Source: Paeniglutamicibacter kerguelensis (GTDB lineage Bacteria > Actinomycetota > Actinomycetes > Actinomycetales > Micrococcaceae). Taken from it: 64,000 bases of DNA. The notes beneath the pieces were generated by a model. That model was not told the origin of the DNA. It made no database searches and was given only the letters and a program-made list of their open reading frames with translations. The stretch spans positions 1,178,001 to 1,242,000 of the forward strand of contig NZ_JAGIOF010000001.1 of the NCBI RefSeq assembly GCF_017876535.1. Direction: 5' to 3'. Each line of letters opens with the position of its first letter. Within the stretch, counting starts at the first letter, position 1. Positions 37,322-45,959 of the stretch are shown in pieces. The translations under genes and the position numbers were made by a program.

Positions 37322-37323
37322 GG

Positions 37324-38535
37324 CTAGATGCCTATCTTGGCGGTCAAATGTGACAGGCGTTCGGCTGCCTCGGTGAGAACCTCGAGCTTCTTGCAGAATG
37401 CGAATCGCATTAGCGTCCGGGTTTTTTGGGCGCCTTCTGCATGGCAAAAGACCGAGAGCGGGATGCCCGCCACCCCGATGGAAGCCGGCATTTTTCTTGC
37501 GAGGTCGAGGGCGCTGGTGAATCCCAACGGCGCAACATCGGCAACGATGAAGTAGGTTCCCCGGGGCCTGTAAACGGTCATGCCGGCTGCCTCGAGGCCG
37601 GTCGCCAAAACCTCGCTACGATGCGCCAAATCCTTTGCGAAGCCGGCAAAGAATTCAGTGGGGGAGCCCAACGCTTCGGCAACTACGGGCTGGAACGCCG
37701 AACCGGAGGAGTAGCTGAGGAATTGTTTGACGGTGCGCACTGCGGCGACCAACTCTGCCGGTCCGCTGGCCCACCCGACCTTCCACCCAGTGAACGAGAA
37801 GGTCTTGCCGACGGACGAAAGGGTCAGTGTCCGCTGCCATGCTCCCGGCAAGGACGCTATGGGGGTGTGGGCAACCCCAAACGTCAAGTGCTCATAGACT
37901 TCGTCTGAAAGAATGAGACAGTCATGTTCCGTGGCAAGTGCCACGATCTCGGCCAAAACTTCCCGGTCGAAGACCGCACCCGTGGGGTTGTGTGGGTTGT
38001 TCAAGACAATCATTTTGGTACGCGGGTTGAAGGCAGCCCGAAGTTCGGCGATGTTGGGCTGGAACGAGGGCGCGTTCAAGGCGACGGTCCGGTGGATGCC
38101 TCCGGCAAGCCCGATTGTCGCCCCGTAGGAATCGTAAAACGGTTCGAAAGTGATTACCTCGTCGCCGGCCTGGATGAATGCGAGGATCGAGGCAGCGATG
38201 GCTTCGGTGGCTCCCGTTGTTACAACCACCTCTGTGTCAGGGTCGACCGTGATCCCGTAGAAACGCTTTTGATGCTCGGCTATCGCCGTCCGCAAAGCGG
38301 GTATTCCGCCGCCGGGAGCATACTGGTTGAGGTTTCCTGTGATCCCTTCGGCGGCGCGGTCCTTGAAGGGCGCCGGGCCATCGGTGTCCGGGAACCCCTG
38401 GCCAAGATTGATGGCGCCGTGTTGTGCCGCCAGTGAGGTTATCTCCTCAAAAATGGTGACACCAAGTTGGCCGGAGGGTGAGAGGAGATTGGCGCCGGCG
38501 GCCGTACGCTGCCATGGGAAATTGAATGTGGGCAT
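37324..38535 (-). CDS. Class I/II PLP aminotransferase (DapC-like)
   Basis: The 403-residue fold-type I aminotransferase has INLGQGFPDTDGP near 42, TTGATEAIAASILAF near 105, NNPHNPTGAVF near 178, SDEVYEHLTF near 211 with the PLP-contacting aspartate and tyrosine, and the PLP lysine in SSVGKTFSFTGWKVGWASGP near 243. Relatives include N-succinyldiaminopimelate aminotransferase and kynurenine/methionine-type aminotransferases, so the substrate is uncertain. It heads a two-gene minus-strand unit with the spermidine-synthase-like protein, inserted between rsmD and coaD. Confidence 0.88.
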   Translation of the reverse strand: MPTFNFPWQRTAAGANLLSPSGQLGVTIFEEITSLAAQHGAINLGQGFPDTDGPAPFKDRAAEGITGNLNQYAPGGGIPALRTAIAEHQKRFYGITVDPDTEVVVTTGATEAIAASILAFIQAGDEVITFEPFYDSYGATIGLAGGIHRTVALNAPSFQPNIAELRAAFNPRTKMIVLNNPHNPTGAVFDREVLAEIVALATEHDCLILSDEVYEHLTFGVAHTPIASLPGAWQRTLTLSSVGKTFSFTGWKVGWASGPAELVAAVRTVKQFLSYSSGSAFQPVVAEALGSPTEFFAGFAKDLAHRSEVLATGLEAAGMTVYRPRGTYFIVADVAPLGFTSALDLARKMPASIGVAGIPLSVFCHAEGAQKTRTLMRFAFCKKLEVLTEAAERLSHLTAKIGI

Positions 38536-38640
38536 GATCCATTATCCCGATTCTTGGCGTGATCATCAGACCGAGCAGTTTCGGTACGACACGATGCAAT
38601 GGTCGATTCATTCACGCAGGTGCTGAGCTCCCGCCTTTGG

Positions 38641-38646
38641 TAGATT
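38641..38646 (+). promoter_or_regulatory. Probable leaderless -10 box (TAGATT) for coaD
   Basis: TAGATT ends 7 bases before the coaD ATG at 38654; no ribosome binding site fits the gap. Confidence 0.5.
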
Positions 38647-38653
38647 GCTGAGT

Positions 38654-39124
38654 ATGCGTAGAGCCGTCTGCCCCGGATCCTTTGACCCCATTCACAATGG
38701 TCATGTTGAAATCATTGCCCGTGCCAGCAGCCTTTTTGACGAGGTGATTGTGGCGGTATCCACCAACTATGCAAAGAAGTACAAGTTCGAGGCCGCCGAC
38801 CGCCTGGAAATGGTTCAGGAAACCATCGGCGGGCTCCGTGGTGTTAGCGTTCTGCCCATGGGCGATGGCCTTCTTGTGGACTTTTGCAGGGAACACGGCG
38901 CGGATGCCATCGTCAAGGGCTTGCGCTCAACGGTCGACTACCAATACGAAATTCCTATGGCCGTGATGAATCGCCATCTCACGGGCGTAGAAACGGTTTT
39001 TTTGGCGGCTGACAACAGGTACACCCATTTGTCCTCATCGCTTTTGAAAGAAGTGCAGTCGCTGGGGGGAGACGTTTCCGATTATTTGCCCCGCACCGTG
39101 CTCAAACGCTTGAACCACGGATAG
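38654..39124 (+). CDS. coaD: Phosphopantetheine adenylyltransferase
   Basis: CoaD adenylylates 4'-phosphopantetheine to dephospho-CoA, the penultimate step of coenzyme A synthesis. The 156-residue length is standard. The nucleotidyltransferase HxGH motif is in PGSFDPIHNGHVEII (residues 8-22), with KGLRSTVDYQYE near 88 and THLSSSLLKEV near 125. The ATG at 38654 matches homologues; the longer frame from 38645 adds three residues without support. In relatives, DUF177 and rpmF often lie soon after coaD; here galU and a 16-kb polymer island come first. Confidence 0.95.
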   Translation: MRRAVCPGSFDPIHNGHVEIIARASSLFDEVIVAVSTNYAKKYKFEAADRLEMVQETIGGLRGVSVLPMGDGLLVDFCREHGADAIVKGLRSTVDYQYEIPMAVMNRHLTGVETVFLAADNRYTHLSSSLLKEVQSLGGDVSDYLPRTVLKRLNHG

Positions 39125-39166
39125 CAATGGGAAATTAGTGTTTCGTAGTTTGTGCAATTCATGAAG

Positions 39167-39172
39167 TAAAGT
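39167..39172 (+). promoter_or_regulatory. Probable leaderless -10 box (TAAAGT) for galU
   Basis: TAAAGT ends 7 bases before the galU ATG at 39180, again without a separate ribosome binding site. Confidence 0.5.
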
Positions 39173-39179
39173 CGAACCC

Positions 39180-40076
39180 ATGAATACAAGCAGGCGCGTC
39201 ATCAAAGCAGTCATCCCAGCAGCAGGCCTCGGAACCCGTTTTCTTCCGGCCACAAAGGCCATGCCCAAGGAAATGCTGCCGGTTGTCGACCAGCCGGCCA
39301 TCCAGTACGTTGTTGCGGAGGCTTCACGAGCCGGACTTACCGACATGCTGATGATCACCGGCCGCAACAAGCGCGCACTGGAAGATCACTTTGATCGCGT
39401 TCCCTTTATTGAATCCACGCTCGAAGCCAAGGGCGACATGGAGAAGCTGCGTCGGGTGCAGGAAGCCACCGAACTAGGTGAAATCCACTACATCCGTCAG
39501 CGTGACCCCAAGGGCCTCGGACACGCAGTGCTTTGTGCCAAGCAGCACGTAGGAAATGAGCCGTTTGCCGTTCTGCTGGGTGACGACCTTATCGACGAAC
39601 GCGACGAACTGCTGTCCGTCATGATTGATGTTCAGGAGAAGACTGGCGGATCGGTCATTGCCCTGATGGAAGTCGACCCCGAACAAATTAGTGCATATGG
39701 ATGTGCCGACGTCACTGCTGTTGACGGCGCCGACTACGTGACTGTCAACGGGTTGGTTGAAAAGCCTGCAGTCGAAGACGCTCCGTCAAACTTGGCCGTC
39801 ATCGGTCGTTACGTGCTCCACCCGCGCGTATTTTCCGTTTTGGAGGAAACTGCGCCGGGTCGTGGCGGAGAGATTCAGCTCACCGACGCGTTGGAAACTT
39901 TGGCGGTAGCGGAAGGAGAAGGCTCCGGCGTTCACGCAGTCATCTTCCGTGGACGTCGATACGATACCGGCGACAAGCTGAGCTACATCCAGGCTGTCAT
40001 TTCGCTGGCCGCAGACCGCAGCGACATCGGCCCGGGACTCGTTCCTTGGCTGAAGGATTTCGTAGCTGGTCTCTAA
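39180..40076 (+). CDS. galU: UTP-glucose-1-phosphate uridylyltransferase
   Basis: GalU makes UDP-glucose from UTP and glucose-1-phosphate, supplying sugar donors for surface polymers and the substrate of GalE. The 298-residue product has AAGLGTRFLPATKAMPKEMLPV near 13, ILGRNK-type ITGRNKRALEDHFD near 59, GHAVLCAK near 114, LLGDDLID near 128, and VEKPAVEDAPSNLAVIGRYVL near 190. It stands alone with its own probable promoter and marks the left edge of the polymer island. Confidence 0.95.
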   Translation: MNTSRRVIKAVIPAAGLGTRFLPATKAMPKEMLPVVDQPAIQYVVAEASRAGLTDMLMITGRNKRALEDHFDRVPFIESTLEAKGDMEKLRRVQEATELGEIHYIRQRDPKGLGHAVLCAKQHVGNEPFAVLLGDDLIDERDELLSVMIDVQEKTGGSVIALMEVDPEQISAYGCADVTAVDGADYVTVNGLVEKPAVEDAPSNLAVIGRYVLHPRVFSVLEETAPGRGGEIQLTDALETLAVAEGEGSGVHAVIFRGRRYDTGDKLSYIQAVISLAADRSDIGPGLVPWLKDFVAGL

Positions 40077-40217
40077 AATAGAGACTTGTCAGCGAGGCTA
40101 GCCCAGCTTTCTCACAGGGGAACTGGTTAGCCTTGCTTTGTTTGTGCGAAAGTTGCCGGGCGATCAGTAGTATCGCTAAGTGCCTGGCAACTCGTTCTTG
40201 TCTAATGGAGACGTTGA

Positions 40218-41273
40218 TTGACTGACAATAGAAATTTCCGCGGCGGCTATGAGCCCCGACGACTGCAAGCGCCCAAGAAACGGACCGGCTTGGTGGTTTT
40301 GGCAAGCGTGGTTGCCTTGGTGCTGATCGCAGGGCTGGCTGCAACCGGGTACGTCATGAATCTCGCCAAGACCTTTAATGACAAAACCCAAGTCATTGCC
40401 TCGGCGTTTCCGGATGAAAATCTCCGACCAGTCAAGAATCCCGACGACGGATCGATCAACTTCCTGTTGCTGGGCGTAGACCACGGGGCGGAAGGCACCT
40501 TGTCCAGCGATTTGCTGGCGGGGGGCGGCACCGACCAGCGCTCCGACTCCATGATGCTGATGCATATTCCGGAAGATCGGAAGGGCGTCTACGTGATGTC
40601 CATCATGCGTGACCTTTGGACTGATATCCCGGGCCACGGCCGGCAAAAGATCAACGCTTCCATGTCATTGGGTGGGGTGCCCCTCGCTGTTCAGACAGTA
40701 GAAGGCATGCTTGATACCAAGATTGACCACGTCGCAATGATTGATTTTGATGGTTTCAAAGAGCTCTCCACTGCGCTGGGCGGGGTGACAGTTCACAACG
40801 ACATCGAGTTCTATTCGACCGACAAATATAAATACCACTACCCAGTCGGCGACATCAACGTGAAGGGTAACGAAGCGTTGCGATTTGTCCGCGAACGCAA
40901 GCCATTTGTCGATGGCGACTACCAACGCGTGCGAAACCAGCAAATATTCATCAAGGCAGTCATGAGCGAGATGCTCTCCAAGGACACGCTGACGAACCCT
41001 GGCACCATCTATGAAGTGATCGACAAGGTTTCCCCTTATCTCTCATTTGATAACGGTTTCGATGCTGCAACTGCAGCGGGCCTGGGCTTGCAGCTCAAGA
41101 ACCTGCGCGCGTCAAACGTGAAAATGTTCACGCTGCCGACTGCCGGAATCGGAACCTCGGCTGACGGACAATCGATAGTGCTGCGTGATGAACGTGCACT
41201 AGTTCAGATCGGTGAGGCACTGCGGACTGACACGCTGAGTGACTATCTAAAGACGGCAGACCTAACCGACTGA
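40218..41273 (+). CDS. LytR-CpsA-Psr (LCP) family glycopolymer ligase
   Basis: The 351-residue product has a basic cytoplasmic tail, one membrane segment (about 21-45) and an external LCP domain with INFLLLGVDHG near 79, QRSDSMMLMHIPEDRKGVYV near 108, SIMRDLWTDIPGHGRQKINA near 130, and RERKPFVDGDYQRVRNQQ near 228, which carries the arginines that bind the polyprenyl pyrophosphate. It should join the polymer exported by the nearby ABC transporter to peptidoglycan. The TTG start is supported by GGAG seven bases upstream. It strongly resembles the LCP gene at 31741, so one likely arose by duplication. Confidence 0.92.
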   Translation: MTDNRNFRGGYEPRRLQAPKKRTGLVVLASVVALVLIAGLAATGYVMNLAKTFNDKTQVIASAFPDENLRPVKNPDDGSINFLLLGVDHGAEGTLSSDLLAGGGTDQRSDSMMLMHIPEDRKGVYVMSIMRDLWTDIPGHGRQKINASMSLGGVPLAVQTVEGMLDTKIDHVAMIDFDGFKELSTALGGVTVHNDIEFYSTDKYKYHYPVGDINVKGNEALRFVRERKPFVDGDYQRVRNQQIFIKAVMSEMLSKDTLTNPGTIYEVIDKVSPYLSFDNGFDAATAAGLGLQLKNLRASNVKMFTLPTAGIGTSADGQSIVLRDERALVQIGEALRTDTLSDYLKTADLTD

Positions 41274-41410
41274 TTTTCTGAAATGTGGATTGCCTTCCAA
41301 TGGTGAGATGCTGATCGCGGCGTTGAACTACAGCACCATCTACTAGAATCGAAAGGGTCTGCCCACAACGGCTAGGCTCACAATCAGCAACATAAGAGGT
41401 ATGAAGACAC

Positions 41411-42259
41411 ATGACAGCTGCCGAATATGCGGAGCAGCACAACCTGCACAGGGTTGGTGCACGTCCGAGTCTGGTGAGCTATCTAAGGCAAGCCTGGACA
41501 AGGCGTGACTTCGCCTATGAGCTTGCACGAAGCCGCATTCAGGCCAGCAACCAACAGAACCGTTTGGGTATGCTCTGGGTTGTTTTGCGGCCGACGCTCA
41601 ATGCCCTTATGTATGGTGTAATTTTTGGCATCTTGCAGGGTGGCAGCAAGCCCGCAGACTTCCCCGTATACGTTGTAATTGGCGTGTTCCTCTTCGAGTT
41701 CTTCTCCGATTCGATGACCCAGGGAGCGAAATCCATAACTGGCAACGCATCGTTGGTGCAGTCGTTGGCTTTCCCCCGAATTACCTTGCCGATAGCCTCG
41801 GTAGTTCAACAATTCCTGACGCTCATGCCGATGATCGGTGTCATGTTCATCTATTGCATGGTCCTTGGAACAACGCCCAAATGGTCGTGGTTCATGCTTG
41901 TACCGTTGTTGGCTATTTTCACCCTGTTTAACACGGGTGTCGCGCTGATCTGCGCCAGGATCACTGTGCACGTTCGAGACTTCACTCAGTTCCTGCCACT
42001 GATTACGCGAATGCTTTTCTACACGTCTGGTGTGCTCTTCGGCGTCGACAAGATCCTGAAAGAGTTTCCCGTCCTGGTACGCCTGTATGACTTCCACCCC
42101 ATCTACCAGGCTCTCCAGATCGCCCGCGGTTCAATCATGAACAATGCCGACTACCCTGCTTTTTATTGGATCGTCCTGTCCGTCTGGGCTGTTGTCATGT
42201 TTGTAGGTGGAGTCATTTACTTCTGGACGGCTGAGGAGCGTTATGGTCGAGTCAACTAA
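41411..42259 (+). CDS. ABC-2 type polysaccharide export permease (Wzm/TagG-like)
   Basis: The 282-residue membrane protein has about six transmembrane segments (near 65-85, 97-115, 138-160, 170-190, 200-220 and 255-275), a typical permease of the Wzm/TagG type that exports a lipid-linked polymer through the cytoplasmic membrane. The motif RNRLGMLW-like QQNRLGMLWVVLRPTLNALMY near 47-67 is characteristic of the family. It is the first gene of a tight five-gene run: the ATPase gene starts 17 bases before its stop. A promoter may lie in the 137-base gap after the LCP gene. Confidence 0.93.
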   Translation: MTAAEYAEQHNLHRVGARPSLVSYLRQAWTRRDFAYELARSRIQASNQQNRLGMLWVVLRPTLNALMYGVIFGILQGGSKPADFPVYVVIGVFLFEFFSDSMTQGAKSITGNASLVQSLAFPRITLPIASVVQQFLTLMPMIGVMFIYCMVLGTTPKWSWFMLVPLLAIFTLFNTGVALICARITVHVRDFTQFLPLITRMLFYTSGVLFGVDKILKEFPVLVRLYDFHPIYQALQIARGSIMNNADYPAFYWIVLSVWAVVMFVGGVIYFWTAEERYGRVN

Positions 42260-43139
42260 TTTTGATGATCTTTTAAACCCCCAACTGCATGAGACCTATC
42301 AGGCTCGGCCTGTGTTCGTTGGAAATCAGCAGCCCAGGCCCGTAAGCGAGAAAACTCCGTTGGCAGACGCACCAATGACAACCGCGCTGGAACCGGAAGA
42401 GACCCGTCGACCAGTAGTCATCGTGGACGATTTGCACGTCAAGTATCAAGTCTATTCAAGCGGTAAGTCGGTGGGAACGGCAGGCGCCCGACGTCTTCTG
42501 GCCCCATCCACCCGTGGCATCCGGGAGGTCCATGCCGTCAAGGGTGTTTCTTTTGTCGCATATGAGAATGAATCCATCGGTGTGATTGGATCCAATGGTT
42601 CCGGCAAATCAACCTTGATGCGAAGCATCGTTGGACTTACGCCGCCGGCATCCGGATCCGTCTATGCGTCATCACGACCTAACCTTCTAGGCGTTGGTGC
42701 TGCACTTATTTCGGATCTGTCTGGTGACAAGAACATCACCCTTGGTGGGCTGGCTCTCGGGTTCAATCGCAAGGAAGTTGATGAACTTCGTGACGACATC
42801 GTCAAATTTGCTGAGCTGGAAGAATTCATTGACTTGCCCATGCGTACATACAGCTCGGGCATGTCGGCGCGCCTTAAGTTTGCCATTGCGGCATCCAAAC
42901 AGCACGAAATCCTGATCGTGGATGAAGCGTTGGCGGTAGGCGATGCGCGATTCCGCAAGCGCAGCGAGGCAAGAATCAGGGAAATCAGGGAAAACGCCGG
43001 AACCGTGTTCCTCGTTTCGCACTCCATGAACTCAATCCTTGATACTTGCAACCGTGTCCTCTGGATCAACAAGGGTGTTCTCGAGATGGATGGCGATGCC
43101 AAGACCGTGGTGGATGCGTACAAGGCTTACAAGAAGTGA
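42243..43139 (+). CDS. Polysaccharide export ABC ATPase (Wzt/TagH-like) with extended N-terminus
   Basis: The 298-residue ATPase pairs with the upstream permease. Walker A is GSNGSGKST near residue 116-124, the signature YSSGMSARLKFAIA near 203, Walker B ILIVDEALAVGD near 224, and the H-loop VSHSMNS near 260. It lacks the C-terminal carbohydrate-recognition domain of long Wzt proteins, so export is probably not coupled to a terminal cap. About 60 residues before the ABC domain are polar and not typical of the family. The ATG at 42243 follows GAGGAG by 5 bases and lies inside the end of the permease gene. The next gene overlaps its stop by 4 bases. Confidence 0.93.
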   Translation: MVESTNFDDLLNPQLHETYQARPVFVGNQQPRPVSEKTPLADAPMTTALEPEETRRPVVIVDDLHVKYQVYSSGKSVGTAGARRLLAPSTRGIREVHAVKGVSFVAYENESIGVIGSNGSGKSTLMRSIVGLTPPASGSVYASSRPNLLGVGAALISDLSGDKNITLGGLALGFNRKEVDELRDDIVKFAELEEFIDLPMRTYSSGMSARLKFAIAASKQHEILIVDEALAVGDARFRKRSEARIREIRENAGTVFLVSHSMNSILDTCNRVLWINKGVLEMDGDAKTVVDAYKAYKK

Positions 43140-44182
43140 CGTCAACACAGACGCCCGGTGTTTCCTATGTGATGCCGGTGCTGAACGAGGCCAACTATTT
43201 GCGCGATGCGGTACTTAGCATCCTGAACCAGGATTATGCCGGCGACAAGGAAATGATTCTTGCGCTTGGGCCCAGCGTCGACAAGACCGATGAAGTTGCG
43301 GCCGTACTCGCGGCGGAAGACTCCCGGGTCCGTTTGGTTGAGAATCCGCGTGGGCGTACGCCCATTGGATTGAATCTCGCGATCAAGGCCTCAAAGTATC
43401 CCATTATCATCCGTGTCGATGCCCACAGCGAGTTGGAACCTTCATACACTGCCCGCGGCATTGAGACCATGTTCCGTGTAGACGCCCATGATGTTGGTGG
43501 CCTCATGGATGCACGCGGTAAGAACCCGCTGCAACGCTCGATTGCGGCAGCCTACCATTCACCTTGGGGATTGGGTGGCGCCGCCTACCATAGCGGCGCC
43601 CCTGAAGGACCCGCAGAATCTGCCTACCTTGGCATCTTCCGTCGCGAAGTCTTCGACGAAGTCGGATTTTATGATGAATCGCTTTGGCGAGCCCAAGACT
43701 GGGAACTATGTCTCCGCATTCGCCAGGCTGGGCACAAGGTGTGGTTCGATCCGGAGCTACGAACCGGATACTACCCACGAGACGAGTTCGAGGCCTTGGC
43801 CGCACAATCCTATGCCTCAGGTATGTGGCGAGGAGAACTTGCGCGACGCTATCCTGCCGGCAAATCGCTCCGACATGACTTGCCGCCGCTTATGGTCGCC
43901 GGAACTGCGATCGGATCCCTGGCATTGATCATCGAGCCGTTCCTGGGACGCAAGACCAATCCAACGGTCCGGCTAATCTGGAAATTAGCGAAGCTGGCAC
44001 CGGTCACCTATGCAGGATTGGTCGTCTATGCGTCGGCCACGGCCTCGCGCGCTTCCAACAAGGAAAAATTCTTGATGCTTCGTGTGCTACCCACGATTCA
44101 CTTCCCATGGGCGATTGGCTTCGTCAAGGGGCGTCTCAAGGGCGCCCAGGGCACCTTGGACAAGGGAAGAGTCCGATCGTGA
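43136..44182 (+). CDS. GT2 glycosyltransferase (SucA-like) with C-terminal membrane region
   Basis: The 348-residue product has a GT2 fold: VSYVMPVLNEANYLRDAVLSI near residue 9, RVDAHSELEPSYT near 101 in place of a simple DxD, and LWRAQDWELCLRIRQAGHKVW near 182 with the acidic catalytic segment. Two weakly hydrophobic segments near 250-275 and 290-305 suggest membrane association. It should add a sugar from a nucleotide donor to the lipid-linked polymer. The GTG start overlaps the TGA of the ATPase gene by 4 bases, which rejects the longer frame that begins at 43046. Confidence 0.88.
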   Translation: MTSTQTPGVSYVMPVLNEANYLRDAVLSILNQDYAGDKEMILALGPSVDKTDEVAAVLAAEDSRVRLVENPRGRTPIGLNLAIKASKYPIIIRVDAHSELEPSYTARGIETMFRVDAHDVGGLMDARGKNPLQRSIAAAYHSPWGLGGAAYHSGAPEGPAESAYLGIFRREVFDEVGFYDESLWRAQDWELCLRIRQAGHKVWFDPELRTGYYPRDEFEALAAQSYASGMWRGELARRYPAGKSLRHDLPPLMVAGTAIGSLALIIEPFLGRKTNPTVRLIWKLAKLAPVTYAGLVVYASATASRASNKEKFLMLRVLPTIHFPWAIGFVKGRLKGAQGTLDKGRVRS

Positions 44183-45006
44183 GCGACAATTCCACCATGC
44201 GTCCCAAGAACCCGTCGCTTGAACAATTGCGGGCCATTTGCCAGCCACCTGAGGTTCGCGCTCGACGAAACGCCGAGCATTGGACAGCAGAGCTCTACCT
44301 CCGGCATATTTCGATCTATCTGACGGCAGTACTGGTTCGCACTCGAATCAGCGCCAACGGTGTCACGGGGCTGATGATCCTTGCCGGTTGGCTGATGTCG
44401 TTTGCCCTGCTGATCCCGGGTATTTGGGGACCGCTCTTGGCCGTTGTGCTTTCCCAGATGCAGCTCTTCTTTGACTGTAGCGATGGTGAAGTCGCAAGGT
44501 GGCGGGGGACCCAGTCGCCGAGGGGCATCTTCATCGACATGGTGGGCCACCACACCACCGAAGCCCTCATCCCGATAGCCCTCGGGTATCGGGTGTTCCG
44601 TGAGCTGCAGATGCAGGGCACGGATGCCACACAAGCCTGGCCGACTTTGTTTGTGGCCGCCCTGCTCTCGGTTCTTCTGGTACTGAACCGCTCACAGAGC
44701 CTCATGGTTCATGCTGCACGCAGCATGGCCGGATTGGGCAAGCTGCCGGACACCGCAGAGGCGCGGTCCGTATCGTCCGCGAGCCTCGTGGGCAAGTTAC
44801 GTTCCGCGGCCCGATTCCTTCCATTCCACAAGATGCTCCATGCCGTGGAACTGAGTCTTTTGATTCTGCTCATGTCGATAGTCTCGCTGGTGGTAGGGAC
44901 CCCAAGCATCGCTGAAAAGTGGATGATCTGGATCCTGCTTCCGGCAGTGTTTTTCGTCAACATCGGCCACTTCGTTGCAAGTATGGCCTCATCCAGGTTG
45001 CGGTGA
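44179..45006 (+). CDS. CDP-alcohol phosphatidyltransferase-family membrane protein with altered catalytic motif
   Basis: The 275-residue protein has about six membrane segments. It carries the CDP-alcohol phosphotransferase motif D99-CS-D102-G103-EV-A106-R107-x8-G116-x3-D120-x3-H124. In the consensus the last position is an aspartate thought to act as general base; here it is histidine. Family members transfer a phospho-alcohol from a CDP-linked donor to a hydroxyl acceptor in the membrane. Because tagD nearby should make CDP-glycerol, transfer of glycerol phosphate during polymer priming is an attractive inference but is not shown. The GTG start overlaps the upstream stop by 4 bases; the next GT2 starts 7 bases after its stop. 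Confidence 0.85.
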   Translation: MSDNSTMRPKNPSLEQLRAICQPPEVRARRNAEHWTAELYLRHISIYLTAVLVRTRISANGVTGLMILAGWLMSFALLIPGIWGPLLAVVLSQMQLFFDCSDGEVARWRGTQSPRGIFIDMVGHHTTEALIPIALGYRVFRELQMQGTDATQAWPTLFVAALLSVLLVLNRSQSLMVHAARSMAGLGKLPDTAEARSVSSASLVGKLRSAARFLPFHKMLHAVELSLLILLMSIVSLVVGTPSIAEKWMIWILLPAVFFVNIGHFVASMASSRLR

Positions 45007-45013
45007 TCCACGA

Positions 45014-45904
45014 ATGAAGCAGACTCGGGACCTGCCCACCGTTGGCGTTGTCGTCTTGACCATGGGGAATAGGCCAGCTGAGTTGGAGCGGGCACTGAAA
45101 AGCCTCCTTGACCAACGAAACGTCGCCCTTGACGTGGTGGTCGTTGGAAACGGCTGGGATCCGGCTGGGCTGCCTGAAGGCGTGCGTGGCCACTTCCTAG
45201 AATCCAATATAGGAATCCCTGCGGGACGCAACGCGGGTGTGCCGTGCGTGTCGGGGGAATTCTTGTGTTTCCTCGACGACGATTCATGGTTCCTGGATGA
45301 TGATTTCCTGGAAGAAGCCGTCTCCCGTTTCACCCAGCACCCCAGGATGGGTCTGCTTCAGCCTCGAATCACTGACCCGGAACGCACGGACGACCCGACA
45401 CGATGGATTCCACGACTAAACAAACGCACCGCTATGGATTCCAGCAAGGTGTTCCATGTTGGTGAAACATGTTTGGTCATGCCACGGGCGGTCTTTGACC
45501 AAACCGGGGGATGGGCAGGCGGTTTTTGGTACGCACACGAGGGTATCGAACTTGCCTGGCGTGTCTGGGACACCGGACACCATGTTTGGTATGCCGGTGA
45601 CATGCGTATCGGACACCCCGTCATCGATCCGCGCCGGCACGAAGAGTTCTATAGACTCAATGCCCGAAACAGGGTCTGGTTGGCCCGTCGGAACCTCAGA
45701 TGGCCTTTTACCTGGGCCTATGTCACCAGTTGGGGACTTCTGGAGTGCCTTCGACTTCGAAGTGAACCCGGTGCCGTCCGCCAGTATGTGAGTGGCTGGC
45801 TGGCCGGCTGGAGAGATAGCCCCTGGTATGCCTCACACAGGCCTAAACTCAAGTGGTCGACTCATCTACGGATGATGTTGGCCGGGCGTCCGCCCATTAT
45901 TTGA
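45014..45904 (+). CDS. GT2 glycosyltransferase
   Basis: The 296-residue product has VVVLTMGNRPAELERALKSLL near residue 9, NIGIPAGRNAGV near 63 and FLDDDSWFLDDDFLEEA near 82, the last including the metal-binding DxD, followed by WAGGFWYAHEGIELAWRVWDTGHHVWY near 172, as in rhamnosyl- or galactofuranosyl-type GT2 enzymes. It is soluble or peripherally bound. It is the fifth gene of the export operon, with only 7 bases after the CDP-alcohol transferase. The ATG at 45014 is preferred to the frame start at 44975, which lies within the upstream gene. The sugar is not predictable. Confidence 0.88.
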   Translation: MKQTRDLPTVGVVVLTMGNRPAELERALKSLLDQRNVALDVVVVGNGWDPAGLPEGVRGHFLESNIGIPAGRNAGVPCVSGEFLCFLDDDSWFLDDDFLEEAVSRFTQHPRMGLLQPRITDPERTDDPTRWIPRLNKRTAMDSSKVFHVGETCLVMPRAVFDQTGGWAGGFWYAHEGIELAWRVWDTGHHVWYAGDMRIGHPVIDPRRHEEFYRLNARNRVWLARRNLRWPFTWAYVTSWGLLECLRLRSEPGAVRQYVSGWLAGWRDSPWYASHRPKLKWSTHLRMMLAGRPPII

Positions 45905-45959
45905 ATCCTAGTAATCCAGGCACTTACAACGTGCCGGAACAAAGTCATTGGAGCGCTTC

